Source of the DNA: Caldilineaceae bacterium
Lineage (GTDB): Bacteria; Chloroflexota; Anaerolineae; Caldilineales; Caldilineaceae
Reading direction: 5' to 3'
DNA length: 64,000 nucleotides
NCBI GenBank assembly: GCA_026708085.1
Contig: JAPOVP010000153.1
Location: forward strand, 1 to 64,000
Part shown: positions 54,680 through 63,587 of the stretch, piece by piece
Position numbering within the stretch: the first letter of the stretch is position 1
Layout: the number at the start of each line of letters is the position of its first letter
Program-made: the position numbers and the translations under genes
Notes under the pieces: generated by a model
Database searches by the model: none
Told to the model about the DNA's origin: nothing
The model's input: the letters and a program-made list of their open reading frames with translations, nothing else

Positions 54680-55443
54680 CTACCCGCCTCCTTAACGCGA
54701 TTCCGAATCTGCACAATCTCCGCCATGATCGCCAGCGCGATCTCTCCGGGACTGCGCCCTCCCAGGTCGAGCCCAATCGGCGCGTGGATGCGTGAAATCT
54801 GTTCGTCGCTCACGCCGGCCTCGCGCAAAGCGGTTACTCGCTTAGCATGCGTGCGCTTTGAGCCAAGTGCACCGATGTAGCCGACCGGATGGTCCAGCGC
54901 GCAGATCAGCGCGGGCGTGTCCAGTTTCTCGTCGTGTGTCAACGTGACGACATAGGAGGATTCGTTCAGCTTCATTTCCTGCAGGGCCTCATCGGGCCAA
55001 CTTCGTATCAACTCGTCCACATGGCCGAACCGGTCCTGCGTGGCGAATATCGGACGCGCGTCAATAACGACCGTATAGAGACCCAGTTCGCGGGCGAAAG
55101 AAACCAGCGGGATGGCGATGTGGACTGCGCCAACGACAATCAGCCTTTCCTGTGGCACGTGGACGTCAATCAGCAAGTCCCAATCTTGGTCCTTTGCCGG
55201 CAGCGTTATGCGCGTCGTCCGGCGCGCCTCCATCGCATCCGCCGCCAGGGAAGTGGCAGCCTGCTCCAGGGCCTCGTCCCCCAGTGACCCAGTGGTCGCT
55301 ACGGTGGGGGCGTCCCTGTCCGCCTTGCGTTCACGGCGCACCAGCATTTTTCGCCCGATTGCATCTCCGCTCAGCACCGTGACGACCGCGCACAGCTCAT
55401 CCTGCCGGATCGCCTGCGCGACCGCCCCAAGGAGTTCAGCCAC
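54676..55443 (-). CDS. XdhC family protein, Rossmann-domain copy
   Basis: A 255-residue XdhC-like protein. A shortened N-terminal XdhC/CoxI domain is followed by the XdhC Rossmann domain with loop [11 protein letters not shown] (normally GxGHxA) and [28 protein letters not shown]. XdhC proteins bind molybdenum cofactor, allow its sulfuration, and insert it in xanthine-dehydrogenase-type enzymes. It is read after the short XdhC-N copy, with a 15-base gap, and before glcD. Confidence 0.9.
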   Translation of the reverse strand: MAELLGAVAQAIRQDELCAVVTVLSGDAIGRKMLVRRERKADRDAPTVATTGSLGDEALEQAATSLAADAMEARRTTRITLPAKDQDWDLLIDVHVPQERLIVVGAVHIAIPLVSFARELGLYTVVIDARPIFATQDRFGHVDELIRSWPDEALQEMKLNESSYVVTLTHDEKLDTPALICALDHPVGYIGALGSKRTHAKRVTALREAGVSDEQISRIHAPIGLDLGGRSPGEIALAIMAEIVQIRNRVKEAGR

Positions 55444-55458
55444 TTCGCCCTTGCCCCG

Positions 55459-55773
55459 CTACCAATTCAGTGGCTCAATGAACACTTCGATCGTACCGCC
55501 GCAGGCCAGTCCTACTTCCCAGGCCGTCTCGTCGGCGATGCCGTAAGAGACGAGACGCGGCTGGCCCGTCTCCAATACCTCCAGCGCCTCCTGTACGGTG
55601 GCGCTCTCCACACAGCCGCCGCTGACGGAACCCACCATCGCGCCGTCCTCGGACACCGCCAGCTTCGCGCCCAAAGGACGCGGCGCCGAACCGTACACCT
55701 GCACCACCGTGGCCAGAGCGACCCGTTTACCTGCCTGCTGCCAGTTATCGATATCGGCCAGGATCTCTTTCAT
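55459..55773 (-). CDS. XdhC/CoxI N-terminal domain protein
   Basis: A 104-residue stand-alone XdhC/CoxI domain with the key GSVSGGCVE motif and the RPLGAKLAVSEDG stretch. The cysteine is probably the molybdenum-cofactor contact. Together with the Rossmann-type copy downstream it would replace a full-length XdhC. Split pairs of this type occur in Chloroflexota and Actinobacteria. Confidence 0.9.
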   Translation of the reverse strand: MKEILADIDNWQQAGKRVALATVVQVYGSAPRPLGAKLAVSEDGAMVGSVSGGCVESATVQEALEVLETGQPRLVSYGIADETAWEVGLACGGTIEVFIEPLNW

Positions 55774-55849
55774 GATAGGAGCTACGTCCCCTGGTGTCCA
55801 TTAGGGTTGTTCGGTACGACATGCTTCTATGAATTCGATACATACTCTG

Positions 55850-57130
55850 TCATGCCTGCGCGTCCGCCATCACCTGCGCCAGCTGCTCTAAGCTGATCAG
55901 ATTATGTACCGGCAGGAACTCGTCGGTATGCGGCAGCGCCGCCTGAATCCCCCGCGTCAGCGGTTCGTAGCTTGGTGAACCCAGCAGAGGGTTCAGCCAG
56001 ATCAACCGGTGACAGCTGCGCTGCAGCCGCCCCATCTCCTGTCCCAGCATCTCCGGATCGCCCCTGTCCCAGCCATCGCTGATGACGAGGACGATTGCGC
56101 CCTGCCCACAGACTCGACGCGCCCAGTCAAAGTTGAAGGCGCGGATCGCTTCACCGATGCGCGTACCCCCGGCCCAGTCGTGCACCGCGTGCGCGGTCTG
56201 GTCCAGGGCCTGGTCGATGTCTCGCCGTCTCAGATGACGTGTGACTCGAGTCAACCGCGTGCTGAAAACGAATGCCTCTACCCTGTCCAGCGCGTGCGTG
56301 ATCGAGTACAGGAACTGGAGCAGCACGCGGCTGTAACGATCCATCGAGCCGCTGATGTCGGCTAGTGCGACAATCGGGCGGCGGCGGGTTTTGCGCTGAC
56401 GTCGGGCAATAACGAGCGGCTCTCCGCCGTAGCGCACATTCTGGCGCAGCGACCGCCGAAGATCAACCTGATCGCCGTGGTTGGCGGGAACCCGGCGCCG
56501 GGTGCGCCTTTCGGCCGGGGTCCATTGCAACTCCTGCATGAATTGCTTCACTTGCTGCAACTCATACTCGGTCATCGTCGCGAAATCCCGGCTGCGTAGG
56601 GCTTCGGCGCTGCTGTACGTGTAGATCTTTTCGACAAGGGGCTCTTGGTCAACCTGCTTGCGTTCGTCTTTCTGCTCGCGGTCGGCCCGGATCAGGCGGT
56701 ATTGAATCTCTCCCTGCGGTGTCTGCTGAAGCAGTTCTCCAAGGTTGATGCGAGCAAGCTCCTGTCTCTCTCTCGCCCTCCAGAACAGGTCAAACGCCTC
56801 GTCGAACAGCTCCAGATGCTCGTGCCGGCTGACCAGAATCGCTCTGGCCGCGTCCCGTGCTTGTTCCTTGACCCGCAGATTTATCTGCGTCAAGGCTTCC
56901 ACCAGGTCGAGAATCTGTGTTGGCGTTACCGGGATGCTCAACCCGCGCAAAAGGCGGGCAAAGAGCAGCATGTTCTGTAGAAAATTTCCGTGGGAGGGCG
57001 GAGGTTCAGAATCAGGTCCGGAGGGGGTAGGCATGAAATGCCGAAGGTGAAGTCCGGTCTCACCTCTTCCATTACTCTCTACGCTCGTGAATTTCTCCTC
57101 GGCCACCGCGCCGCTGTCGGGTTCACTCAT
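55850..57130 (-). CDS. CoxE-type von Willebrand factor A domain protein
   Basis: From ATG 57130 it has 426 residues. The N-terminal part is variable; the C-terminal half is the CoxE/VWA domain with a complete MIDAS motif (DISGSM, with later Thr and Asp). It works with a MoxR-type ATPase in post-translational insertion of sulfur or copper in molybdenum enzymes, or more generally in metallo-complex maturation. The start was chosen because ATG 57130 overlaps the MoxR stop by 8 bases, and the longer frame runs inside that gene. Confidence 0.9.
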   Translation of the reverse strand: MSEPDSGAVAEEKFTSVESNGRGETGLHLRHFMPTPSGPDSEPPPSHGNFLQNMLLFARLLRGLSIPVTPTQILDLVEALTQINLRVKEQARDAARAILVSRHEHLELFDEAFDLFWRARERQELARINLGELLQQTPQGEIQYRLIRADREQKDERKQVDQEPLVEKIYTYSSAEALRSRDFATMTEYELQQVKQFMQELQWTPAERRTRRRVPANHGDQVDLRRSLRQNVRYGGEPLVIARRQRKTRRRPIVALADISGSMDRYSRVLLQFLYSITHALDRVEAFVFSTRLTRVTRHLRRRDIDQALDQTAHAVHDWAGGTRIGEAIRAFNFDWARRVCGQGAIVLVISDGWDRGDPEMLGQEMGRLQRSCHRLIWLNPLLGSPSYEPLTRGIQAALPHTDEFLPVHNLISLEQLAQVMADAQA

Positions 57131-58106
57131 CGCGCGATGCCAGTGCGCCGTCCTGGCTCCGTAATACCTGAACGATTTCGCGTACGGTCTGGCCCTGCAC
57201 CTTCTCGATATCATCCCGGTACTTGAGAAGTACGCCCAGCGTTTCGTCCACCACGTTCTCGGTAAGTTCCTCTTGATCGAGCGCGGTGAGAGCATTCATC
57301 CAGTCCAGTGTCTCAGCGACGCCCGGGAACTTGTACAGTTCCCCGCGCCGCAACTCCTGCACAAAGCCCACGACCTCTCTCGACAGCTTTTCTGAGGCGT
57401 GCGGAGCCTTAGCGTGCAGAATTGCATACTCCTTTTCAAAGCTGGGGTAGTCGATCCAGTGGTAAAGGCAGCGGCGTTTCAGCGCGTCGTGAATCTCGCG
57501 CGTGCGATTTGAAGTAATGACCACCACCGGAGGCGTCGGCGCCTGGATCGTGCCAATCTCAGGTATGGTAATCTGAAAGTCGCTCAAGACCTCCAGCAAA
57601 AAAGCTTCGAACTCCTCGTCGGCTCGGTCCAGTTCATCGATCAGCAGAATCGGGGCCTTCCCGTTCTGTTGACCGCGGCTGTCTATTGCCTGTAGAAGCG
57701 GGCGCCGCAGCAGAAATGTGTCGCTGAACAGGTCCTGGATCACCGCCTCTCGCAACTCACTGCCGGCCGCTTCATCGGAATGCTCCGGTGGATTTGAGCC
57801 CTGTTCAGTCGCTTCCAACAGACGGATCTGAAGCATCTGGCGCGCGTAGTTCCATTCATAAACCGCCGTGCTCACATCCAGCCCCTCGTAACACTGTAGC
57901 CGGATCAGCCGCGTGTCGAGCATCTGCGACAAAATCTTCGCCACTTCCGTCTTGCCGACTCCAGCCTCCCCCTCCAGGAACAGGGGGCGCTTCAATTTGA
58001 GTGCAAGGAAGATAGCCGTCGCGAGGCTGTGGTCCGCTATATAGGCTTTCGTTCGCAGGGCTTCGGCGACGGATTGAACGGAGGGCAGCTGATTTGGAGT
58101 GGTCAT
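57123..58106 (-). CDS. MoxR-family AAA+ ATPase (CoxD type)
   Basis: A 327-residue AAA+ ATPase with Walker A GEAGVGKT (46-53), Walker B ILLIDELDRADEEFE and sensor TSNRTREIHDALKRRC. It is the partner of the VWA protein next to it. Its ATG overlaps the stop of the small kinase gene by four bases. In carbon monoxide dehydrogenase systems CoxD/CoxE mature the active site; the same job is likely here. Confidence 0.93.
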   Translation of the reverse strand: MTTPNQLPSVQSVAEALRTKAYIADHSLATAIFLALKLKRPLFLEGEAGVGKTEVAKILSQMLDTRLIRLQCYEGLDVSTAVYEWNYARQMLQIRLLEATEQGSNPPEHSDEAAGSELREAVIQDLFSDTFLLRRPLLQAIDSRGQQNGKAPILLIDELDRADEEFEAFLLEVLSDFQITIPEIGTIQAPTPPVVVITSNRTREIHDALKRRCLYHWIDYPSFEKEYAILHAKAPHASEKLSREVVGFVQELRRGELYKFPGVAETLDWMNALTALDQEELTENVVDETLGVLLKYRDDIEKVQGQTVREIVQVLRSQDGALASRDE

Positions 58107-58714
58107 TGGGGCGCCGCTGTATTGGGTTGAAGTAGTGACTGCAGCCAGCGCGAGGCTTCCTGCGGCCTGTTGAACCGGTACACGTTCATGTGTCTGAAAT
58201 CTTCGCCGTTCAGAAGTGCTATATACTTTTTACGGTGGCGGCGATGACTGGTAAACGCGTACCATATGATACTGTTTCGGCCAAAAATGTTGCGGAGGGA
58301 TTCGCGATTGCCGTTCCACAGCTCCTGTTGAGAAATAAGCCGTCGTGCCGTCCGCCGGATAACCCGGCCCATCACCGGGGTCAAGCCGTAGTCCAACCAG
58401 ACAAGGTCCGTGGCGCGGCTCCAGACGATGTCCCGGCTCTGGCTATAGTTGCCGTCAACGACCCAAGCCTCTTCTGCCGTCGCAGCTTGCACCCGCCCGC
58501 GGAAAACCGGCCTTGAGGCCGGCTGCCACTTCTCTTCCCAGTAAAGCGCGTCAAGCTCTACGTGAGGCAGAGAAAGATTCTGCGCTAGCTGCTGCGCCAG
58601 AGTCGTCTTGCCGCAGCCGCTGACGCCGATTACGACCAGACGAAGAGGTCGAGAAGAAGAGTGAGGGAAGCGAGAACTCTCTACAGTTCTCGCTCCATTG
58701 CCTGTATTCCTCAC
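58103..58714 (-). CDS. Small P-loop kinase (FlaR/topology-modulation type)
   Basis: A 203-residue P-loop protein of the adenylate-kinase-like FlaR family, with Walker A GVSGCGKTT (residues 30-38) and DGNYSQSRDIVWSRATDLVWLDY. Its function in metabolism is unclear. GTG 58714 is the only ATG, GTG or TTG start before the P-loop and gives an unusually long N-terminus of about 25 residues. It sits inside the molybdenum-enzyme operon between the CoxM-type and MoxR genes, overlapping the latter by ATGA. A long hairpin covers its start codon. Confidence 0.82.
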   Translation of the reverse strand: MRNTGNGARTVESSRFPHSSSRPLRLVVIGVSGCGKTTLAQQLAQNLSLPHVELDALYWEEKWQPASRPVFRGRVQAATAEEAWVVDGNYSQSRDIVWSRATDLVWLDYGLTPVMGRVIRRTARRLISQQELWNGNRESLRNIFGRNSIIWYAFTSHRRHRKKYIALLNGEDFRHMNVYRFNRPQEASRWLQSLLQPNTAAPQ

Positions 58715-58716
58715 TC
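58659..58716 (-). promoter_or_regulatory. Double-stem hairpin enclosing the kinase start codon
   Basis: An outer 8-bp perfect stem (58659-58666 with 58709-58716) and an inner 10-bp perfect stem (58669-58678 with 58685-58694, loop CTCTAC) form one extended structure. The GTG start at 58712-58714 is in the outer stem. In mRNA this could hide the start until the upstream gene is translated. Confidence 0.6.
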
Positions 58717-58737
58717 CCCGATTCTCACTTCTCGTCC

Positions 58738-59595
58738 TTAAGCTCTGTCTCTGGCCGTGAGCAAAGCCTGGATGCCTATCGACTTGGCCAATTCCTGGCG
58801 GTAACCGGCAGAGGCGAACATATCACCTGTAGCGTCGGGTATCGCCAGGCCGCTGACTGCGCTCACGATGGCATCGTCGCTCAGATCCGAGCCGACCAGG
58901 CTCGACGCGACGCCACTGGCTGAAACTGCCGTGGCCGCAACGCCGTTGAAGCAGAGGCTGGCGCCTGTGCAGCTACCGCCCGCGCCGCGCGTCACAACCG
59001 CCGCCGCGCCGCACAGCGCATAGCCCGACGCCGGATGCTCGAACTTCACGTATGCCGAACCGGTCCCCGCCGCCGCCGCCGCAATCTCGACCGAGGTAAG
59101 GATTTCATCCGGTTGCAACGCTGTCATCATCAGGTCGACAAAGAAGTCAGACGCGCTGACCGAACGGCTGCCACTTGCTCCTGTGACATGCAAGGTCGCG
59201 TCCAGCGCCAGCGCCGCCGCCGGCAGGTCCGAAGCCGGGTCGGCATGCGAGAGGTTTCCGCCGATCGTACCTCGGTATCGCACCTGGCGGTCGCCGATCT
59301 GGCCGGCCGCCTCGGCAAGCAACGGCGCCGCCGCCTGTACATCAGCCGAATTGGCGATCTCGTTGTAGGTGACACATGCACCGATGCTAAGACTGCCGTT
59401 GGAACGGCTGATGCCCTGCAACGCATCGATGCGCCCGATATCGACCAGCGCCGCAGGCGCCGCCAGCCGCAGCTTCATCACAGGGATCAAGCTGTGGCCG
59501 CCTGCCAGGACTTTGGCATCCGGATTGTCGGAAAGGATCTGAACCGCCTCCTGAACGGATGACGGGCGATGGTAATCGAATTTGGATGGGTACAT
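58738..59595 (-). CDS. Molybdenum hydroxylase FAD subunit (CoxM/XdhB-like)
   Basis: A 285-residue FAD-binding subunit. The flavin loops AGGHSLIPVMKLRLA and TIGGNLSHADPASDL, with the YNEIANSADV stretch, are diagnostic. ATG 59595 was chosen because GGGAG lies about seven bases upstream and MYPSKFDYHRP is the standard family start. It moves electrons from the iron-sulfur subunit to quinone or an acceptor. It follows the large subunit gene by 88 bases. Confidence 0.95.
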   Translation of the reverse strand: MYPSKFDYHRPSSVQEAVQILSDNPDAKVLAGGHSLIPVMKLRLAAPAALVDIGRIDALQGISRSNGSLSIGACVTYNEIANSADVQAAAPLLAEAAGQIGDRQVRYRGTIGGNLSHADPASDLPAAALALDATLHVTGASGSRSVSASDFFVDLMMTALQPDEILTSVEIAAAAAGTGSAYVKFEHPASGYALCGAAAVVTRGAGGSCTGASLCFNGVAATAVSASGVASSLVGSDLSDDAIVSAVSGLAIPDATGDMFASAGYRQELAKSIGIQALLTARDRA

Positions 59596-59683
59596 TCGTT
59601 TTACTCCCGTTGTGCGCTTCAAGCCCTTCGTCTTCGGTGATGCTCTGTGTGCGCCGCGGTCACCGAAGACGAGAGACCGAAAG

Positions 59684-62041
59684 CTAGTTCATTGCGTTCC
59701 AGACCTTCTCCGATGTCACCGGCATGTCGATGTGGTTCACGCCGAAGGGCGACAGCGCATCGACCACCGCGTTCACTACCGCTGCCGGCGACGCGATTGT
59801 GCCCGCCTCTCCAACACCCTTGACGCCAAGCGGGTTATGCGGGCAAGGGGTCACCGTACGGTCGGTTTCGAAAGAGGGCAGGAAGTGGGCCTTGGGTACC
59901 GCATAGTCGAGCATCGTACCGCTCAGCAGGTTGGCGCCTTCGTCGTATACGGCCGTCTCATAGAGTGACTGCCCCACACCCTGCGCAATGCCTCCGTGTA
60001 CCTGTCCATCCACAATCATTGGATTGATGACGTTGCCCACGTCGTCAACCGCCAGATAGCGCTGCAGATCAACCTGACCCGTGTTGGCGCAAACCTCGAC
60101 GACGGCGATGTGCGTACCAAACGGGAACACGAAGTTCTCCGGATCGTAGAAGCTCGTCGCCTCCAGCGCCGGTTCGATTCCCTTGGGCAGGTTGTGTGCG
60201 AGGTACGCCTGCAACGCTACGTCAGGCAGCGACTGCGCCTGGTCCGGGGAGCCCTTGACAAAGAAGTTTCCATCTTCAAACTCGAGGTCCTCCTCTGCCG
60301 CCTCCAAGAGGTGGGCAGCGATAGTCCGCGCCTTGTCAACAACCTTCTCGGCTGCGGAAGCGATTGCGCTGCCGCCGGTCGCCGCACTGCGGCTGCCGTA
60401 CGTGCCCCAACCGTGGGGCATGACACCTGAATCGCCCTCGATTACGTCGATATCTTCGTAGGGTACACCCAGCGCGCTGGCGACGATCTGCGCATAGGTG
60501 GTCTCGTGGCCCTGGCCGTGGCCGGAACAGCCGCTGTACACAGTCACCTTGCCGGTGGCATGGACGCGCACGACCGCGCTCTCCCACTGGCCTGCCTGGG
60601 CGCCCAGCGATCCGACAACGGCCGAAGGCGCGAGGCCGCAAGCCTCGATGTAGGTTGAAAGGCCAATGCCCACGTATCTGCCCTGTTCTCTGAGTGCAGC
60701 CTGCTCCGTGCGGAAGTCGTCGTATCCAATCGCTTCCAGCGCCTTGTCCAGTGCGCCTTCATAGTTGCCGCTGTCATACGCAAGCGCAACTTGCGTCTGG
60801 AACGGGAAGTCGTCCGGCGCAACGAAATTGCGCCGGCGAATTTCGGCCGGGTCAAGGCCGGTGACACGCGCCGCTTCGTCAACCAGACGCTCGACCACGA
60901 ACGTCGCTTCGGGCCGGCCCGCGCCGCGGTAGGCGTCGACGGGTACCGTATGCGTGAACACGCCGTAAACGTGGCAGTGAATTGCCGGCAGATCATATTC
61001 ACCCGACATCAATGTACCGTACAGATAGGTTGGTACCGCCGGCGCAAATGTTGACAGATACGCGCCCATGGCCGCGTACGTGTCGACCCGCAGACCGGTG
61101 AATTTACCGTTCGCATCCACTGCCATTTCGGCGTGGGTCACGTGGTCTCGGCCGTGCGCATCGGTCAGGTATGTCTCCGTGCGCGTCGCCGTCCACTTGA
61201 CCGGGCGGCCGGTCTGCATCGACGCCCACGCCGCGATCGCCTCATCGGCGTAGTGGTGGATCTTGCTGCCGAAACCACCGCCAACCTCCGGCGCGATCAC
61301 CCGGATCTTGTGCTCCGGCAAGCCCAGCGAAGCCAGACTTATCAGCAATCGGTGGATATGAGGATTCTGAGTCGTCATGTAGAGAGTCAATTCGCCGGTG
61401 ATGCTGTTGTAGTCTGCCAGCGCGGCGCGCGGCTCCATCGCATTCGGAATCAGACGGTTGTTGACGATGTCCAGGCTGGCGACGTGCGCAGCATTGGCAA
61501 ATGCGGCGTCCGTACTCTCCTTGTCGCCAATCTCCCAGTCGAAGGCGATGTTGTTCGACGCCTCGTCATGTACAAGCGGCGCCCCGTCTTCCGTCGCCTT
61601 CTTCGGATCGGCAACACCGTCGCGCGGGTCGTAGTCCACGTAAATCAGTTCGAGCGCGTCATGCGCCGTGTACAGGTCCTCGGCAACCACGATGGCCACG
61701 CCGTCACCGACGTACCGGGTCGTGTCTTTCGCCAGCATGAAGTGTTCAGGAATCACCATGTCCGGCAGCAGCCAGCCGACCGGAATGCCGCCCGGCACGC
61801 CGCTATCTGCAATATCACTGGCCGTGTAGACGGCGATCACGCCGTCCAACGCCTCCGCTGCGCTGGAATCGATGCTGTTGATCTTGGCGTGGGCATAGTC
61901 ACTACGCAGTATTGTGCAGTAAGCCATGTTGGGCAGCTGCAGATCGTCTGTGTACTTGGCCCGTCCGGTAATTAGCTCAGGGTCCTCTCGTCGGCGGATG
62001 GATGAACCGAATACACCCGCACCGTTGCTTTCACCTGCCAT
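59684..62041 (-). CDS. Molybdenum hydroxylase large subunit (CoxL/XdhA-like, form II)
   Basis: A 785-residue subunit holding molybdopterin-cytosine dinucleotide. PEVGGGFGSK (251-260) is the first cofactor contact, and the active-site loop is AYRGAGR (370-376). True aerobic CO dehydrogenases of form I have AYxCSFR, so this is a form II or related hydroxylase, whose substrate may be an aldehyde, purine, nicotinate-like or aromatic compound. The gene is flanked by the small and FAD subunits, as in cox clusters. Confidence 0.95.
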   Translation of the reverse strand: MAGESNGAGVFGSSIRRREDPELITGRAKYTDDLQLPNMAYCTILRSDYAHAKINSIDSSAAEALDGVIAVYTASDIADSGVPGGIPVGWLLPDMVIPEHFMLAKDTTRYVGDGVAIVVAEDLYTAHDALELIYVDYDPRDGVADPKKATEDGAPLVHDEASNNIAFDWEIGDKESTDAAFANAAHVASLDIVNNRLIPNAMEPRAALADYNSITGELTLYMTTQNPHIHRLLISLASLGLPEHKIRVIAPEVGGGFGSKIHHYADEAIAAWASMQTGRPVKWTATRTETYLTDAHGRDHVTHAEMAVDANGKFTGLRVDTYAAMGAYLSTFAPAVPTYLYGTLMSGEYDLPAIHCHVYGVFTHTVPVDAYRGAGRPEATFVVERLVDEAARVTGLDPAEIRRRNFVAPDDFPFQTQVALAYDSGNYEGALDKALEAIGYDDFRTEQAALREQGRYVGIGLSTYIEACGLAPSAVVGSLGAQAGQWESAVVRVHATGKVTVYSGCSGHGQGHETTYAQIVASALGVPYEDIDVIEGDSGVMPHGWGTYGSRSAATGGSAIASAAEKVVDKARTIAAHLLEAAEEDLEFEDGNFFVKGSPDQAQSLPDVALQAYLAHNLPKGIEPALEATSFYDPENFVFPFGTHIAVVEVCANTGQVDLQRYLAVDDVGNVINPMIVDGQVHGGIAQGVGQSLYETAVYDEGANLLSGTMLDYAVPKAHFLPSFETDRTVTPCPHNPLGVKGVGEAGTIASPAAVVNAVVDALSPFGVNHIDMPVTSEKVWNAMN

Positions 62042-62056
62042 ATTCTGGTTCCTCCT

Positions 62057-62524
62057 TTAGCCGTTCATCGTCTCGGCGGCATCCTGCACCGCACGCACGA
62101 TATTGTGATAACCGGTACAGCGGCACAGATTCCCCTCCAGCCCGTGGCGAATCTCATCTTCGCTCGGCTGCGGGTTCGTGCTCAGCAGGTCAACGCAGGA
62201 AATGATCATGCCAGGTGTGCAGAAACCGCATTGCAGCCCATGGTTGTCCCAGAAGGCCTGCTGCACTGGGTGGTATTCCCCGTTGGCCAAACCCTCGATC
62301 GTGGTGATCTCGCTGCCGTCTGCCTGGACCGCCAGCACGGTGCACGACTTGACCGCCTGCCCATCGAGCAGGATGGTGCAGGAGCCGCACTGGCTCGTGT
62401 CACAGCCGATCTTCGTGCCGGTCAGTCCCAGTTCTTCGCGCAGGAGATGTGCAAGAAGCAGCCTTGGCTCAACCTCCTTGCTGACGCTTGCGCCATTGAC
62501 CTCCAGTTCGATGGATATACCCAT
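62057..62524 (-). CDS. Molybdenum hydroxylase 2Fe-2S subunit (CoxS-like)
   Basis: A 155-residue iron-sulfur subunit. The plant-type 2Fe-2S cluster uses Cys41, 46, 49 and 61; the helical second cluster uses Cys99, 102, 134 and 136 (GFCTPGM and CRCTGYHNI). It carries electrons from molybdenum to FAD. It precedes the large subunit gene by 15 bases. Confidence 0.96.
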   Translation of the reverse strand: MGISIELEVNGASVSKEVEPRLLLAHLLREELGLTGTKIGCDTSQCGSCTILLDGQAVKSCTVLAVQADGSEITTIEGLANGEYHPVQQAFWDNHGLQCGFCTPGMIISCVDLLSTNPQPSEDEIRHGLEGNLCRCTGYHNIVRAVQDAAETMNG

Positions 62525-62563
62525 AGAGCTTCCTCCTCTATTAGAGCTCTGAAGAAATCCGAT

Positions 62564-63316
62564 CTATTTGGCTTTGCCGAATAGTTGCCGCCACATCCAT
62601 ACTAAGGCGGCGAAACCGGCCAGGATGTAGAGCACCTTGCGCGCGTTGCCGTTGTTCTGAATCTCCTTGGCAAAGTCTCCGGCTACGTCTCTGGCCACGT
62701 TGATACCCACTTCCATTGTCGAAGGTGTTGCCACTTCTGGTTGTGCTTGTGAACCGGAATTACTTCCCGGTGGTGCCGATCCACGCGTGCTGGAGGCAGC
62801 ACCTGTTTCGGTGGCCGCCTGCGTTCCGTTCGAGGGCGTCGCCCCCGCGTCCTCCGCTTCAGCCGGCGCCGGTTGAAGGCGTGCTGCAATGATATTCTCG
62901 AGCGACTGCAAGCCCTGCCGGGTTAGCGAACGCGCCGTGCTGTCCACCAGGCGTTGACCCACACTGGCAATACGCCCGCTCAACTGTGCGTCTCCGTCAT
63001 AATGGAGCGTTGTCGGTCCATCACCCTCCAGACGCAGCGTGCCTACGCCTTTGACGTATCCGGGCCGTCCTTGACCGGCAATCTCCATCCGGTAGCCGTT
63101 GGGAGGATCGATCTCATCCAGCGTGACCTTCCCATTGAAACTGCCCTGCACCGGTCCTACGCGTATGCTGATCTCGCCGCTGAATTCGTTGTCCGCGGTC
63201 TTGTCCAACCGTTTGCAGCCAGGCAGAATCCGTGAAAGCACGTCGGGATCCAATAACGCTTCCCACACTTCGTTTTTTGGAGCGTCAAAACTGTGAGTGC
63301 CCGCCAATTTGACCAT
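62564..63316 (-). CDS. CoxG-type SRPBCC protein with C-terminal membrane anchor
   Basis: A 250-residue protein. Residues 1-150 form the CoxG START-like fold (SFDAPKNEVWEALLDP, LPGCKRLDK), residues about 150-220 are a Ser/Thr/Pro-rich linker, and a transmembrane helix (KVLYILAGFAALVWMW) is near the end. CoxG tethers CO-dehydrogenase-type enzymes to the membrane and can bind menaquinone, which would let the hydroxylase pass electrons to the respiratory chain. First gene of the operon. Confidence 0.93.
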   Translation of the reverse strand: MVKLAGTHSFDAPKNEVWEALLDPDVLSRILPGCKRLDKTADNEFSGEISIRVGPVQGSFNGKVTLDEIDPPNGYRMEIAGQGRPGYVKGVGTLRLEGDGPTTLHYDGDAQLSGRIASVGQRLVDSTARSLTRQGLQSLENIIAARLQPAPAEAEDAGATPSNGTQAATETGAASSTRGSAPPGSNSGSQAQPEVATPSTMEVGINVARDVAGDFAKEIQNNGNARKVLYILAGFAALVWMWRQLFGKAK

Positions 63317-63520
63317 GTTAGTCAGTGCTCTTTCTTGCTACTGTTTTCCCGCAAATTTACGATCGTATTTTTAGAGGCTCTGAAATGCGCGTGGAATGTG
63401 ATATGCGATCGTCGAACTCTTGTCAAAACCGGTGATGATCCATCGCCTAGAGTTCTGCCGTCACGAGCCCCGGTACGGTGATGAGGATGAGGAGATCCCG
63501 TACAGGATATAATGCGGCAG

Positions 63521-63549
63521 ATTATAGCGTACCGTCCGAGTAAGGGCAA
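63521..63549 (-). promoter_or_regulatory. Candidate sigma70 promoter of the molybdenum hydroxylase operon
   Basis: Read leftwards, TTGCCC (63549-63544) is 17 bases from a perfect TATAAT (63526-63521). The start would be near 63513, giving a leader of nearly 200 bases to the CoxG gene. This is the only good match in the gap. Confidence 0.5.
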
Positions 63550-63587
63550 ACATCGCCAACGCGACAAGTGCGCCAGAACCGGTGATT

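Noticed and set aside
59684..62041. Annotation as aerobic CO dehydrogenase form I
   Set aside because: The loop is AYRGAGR, not AYxCSFR.
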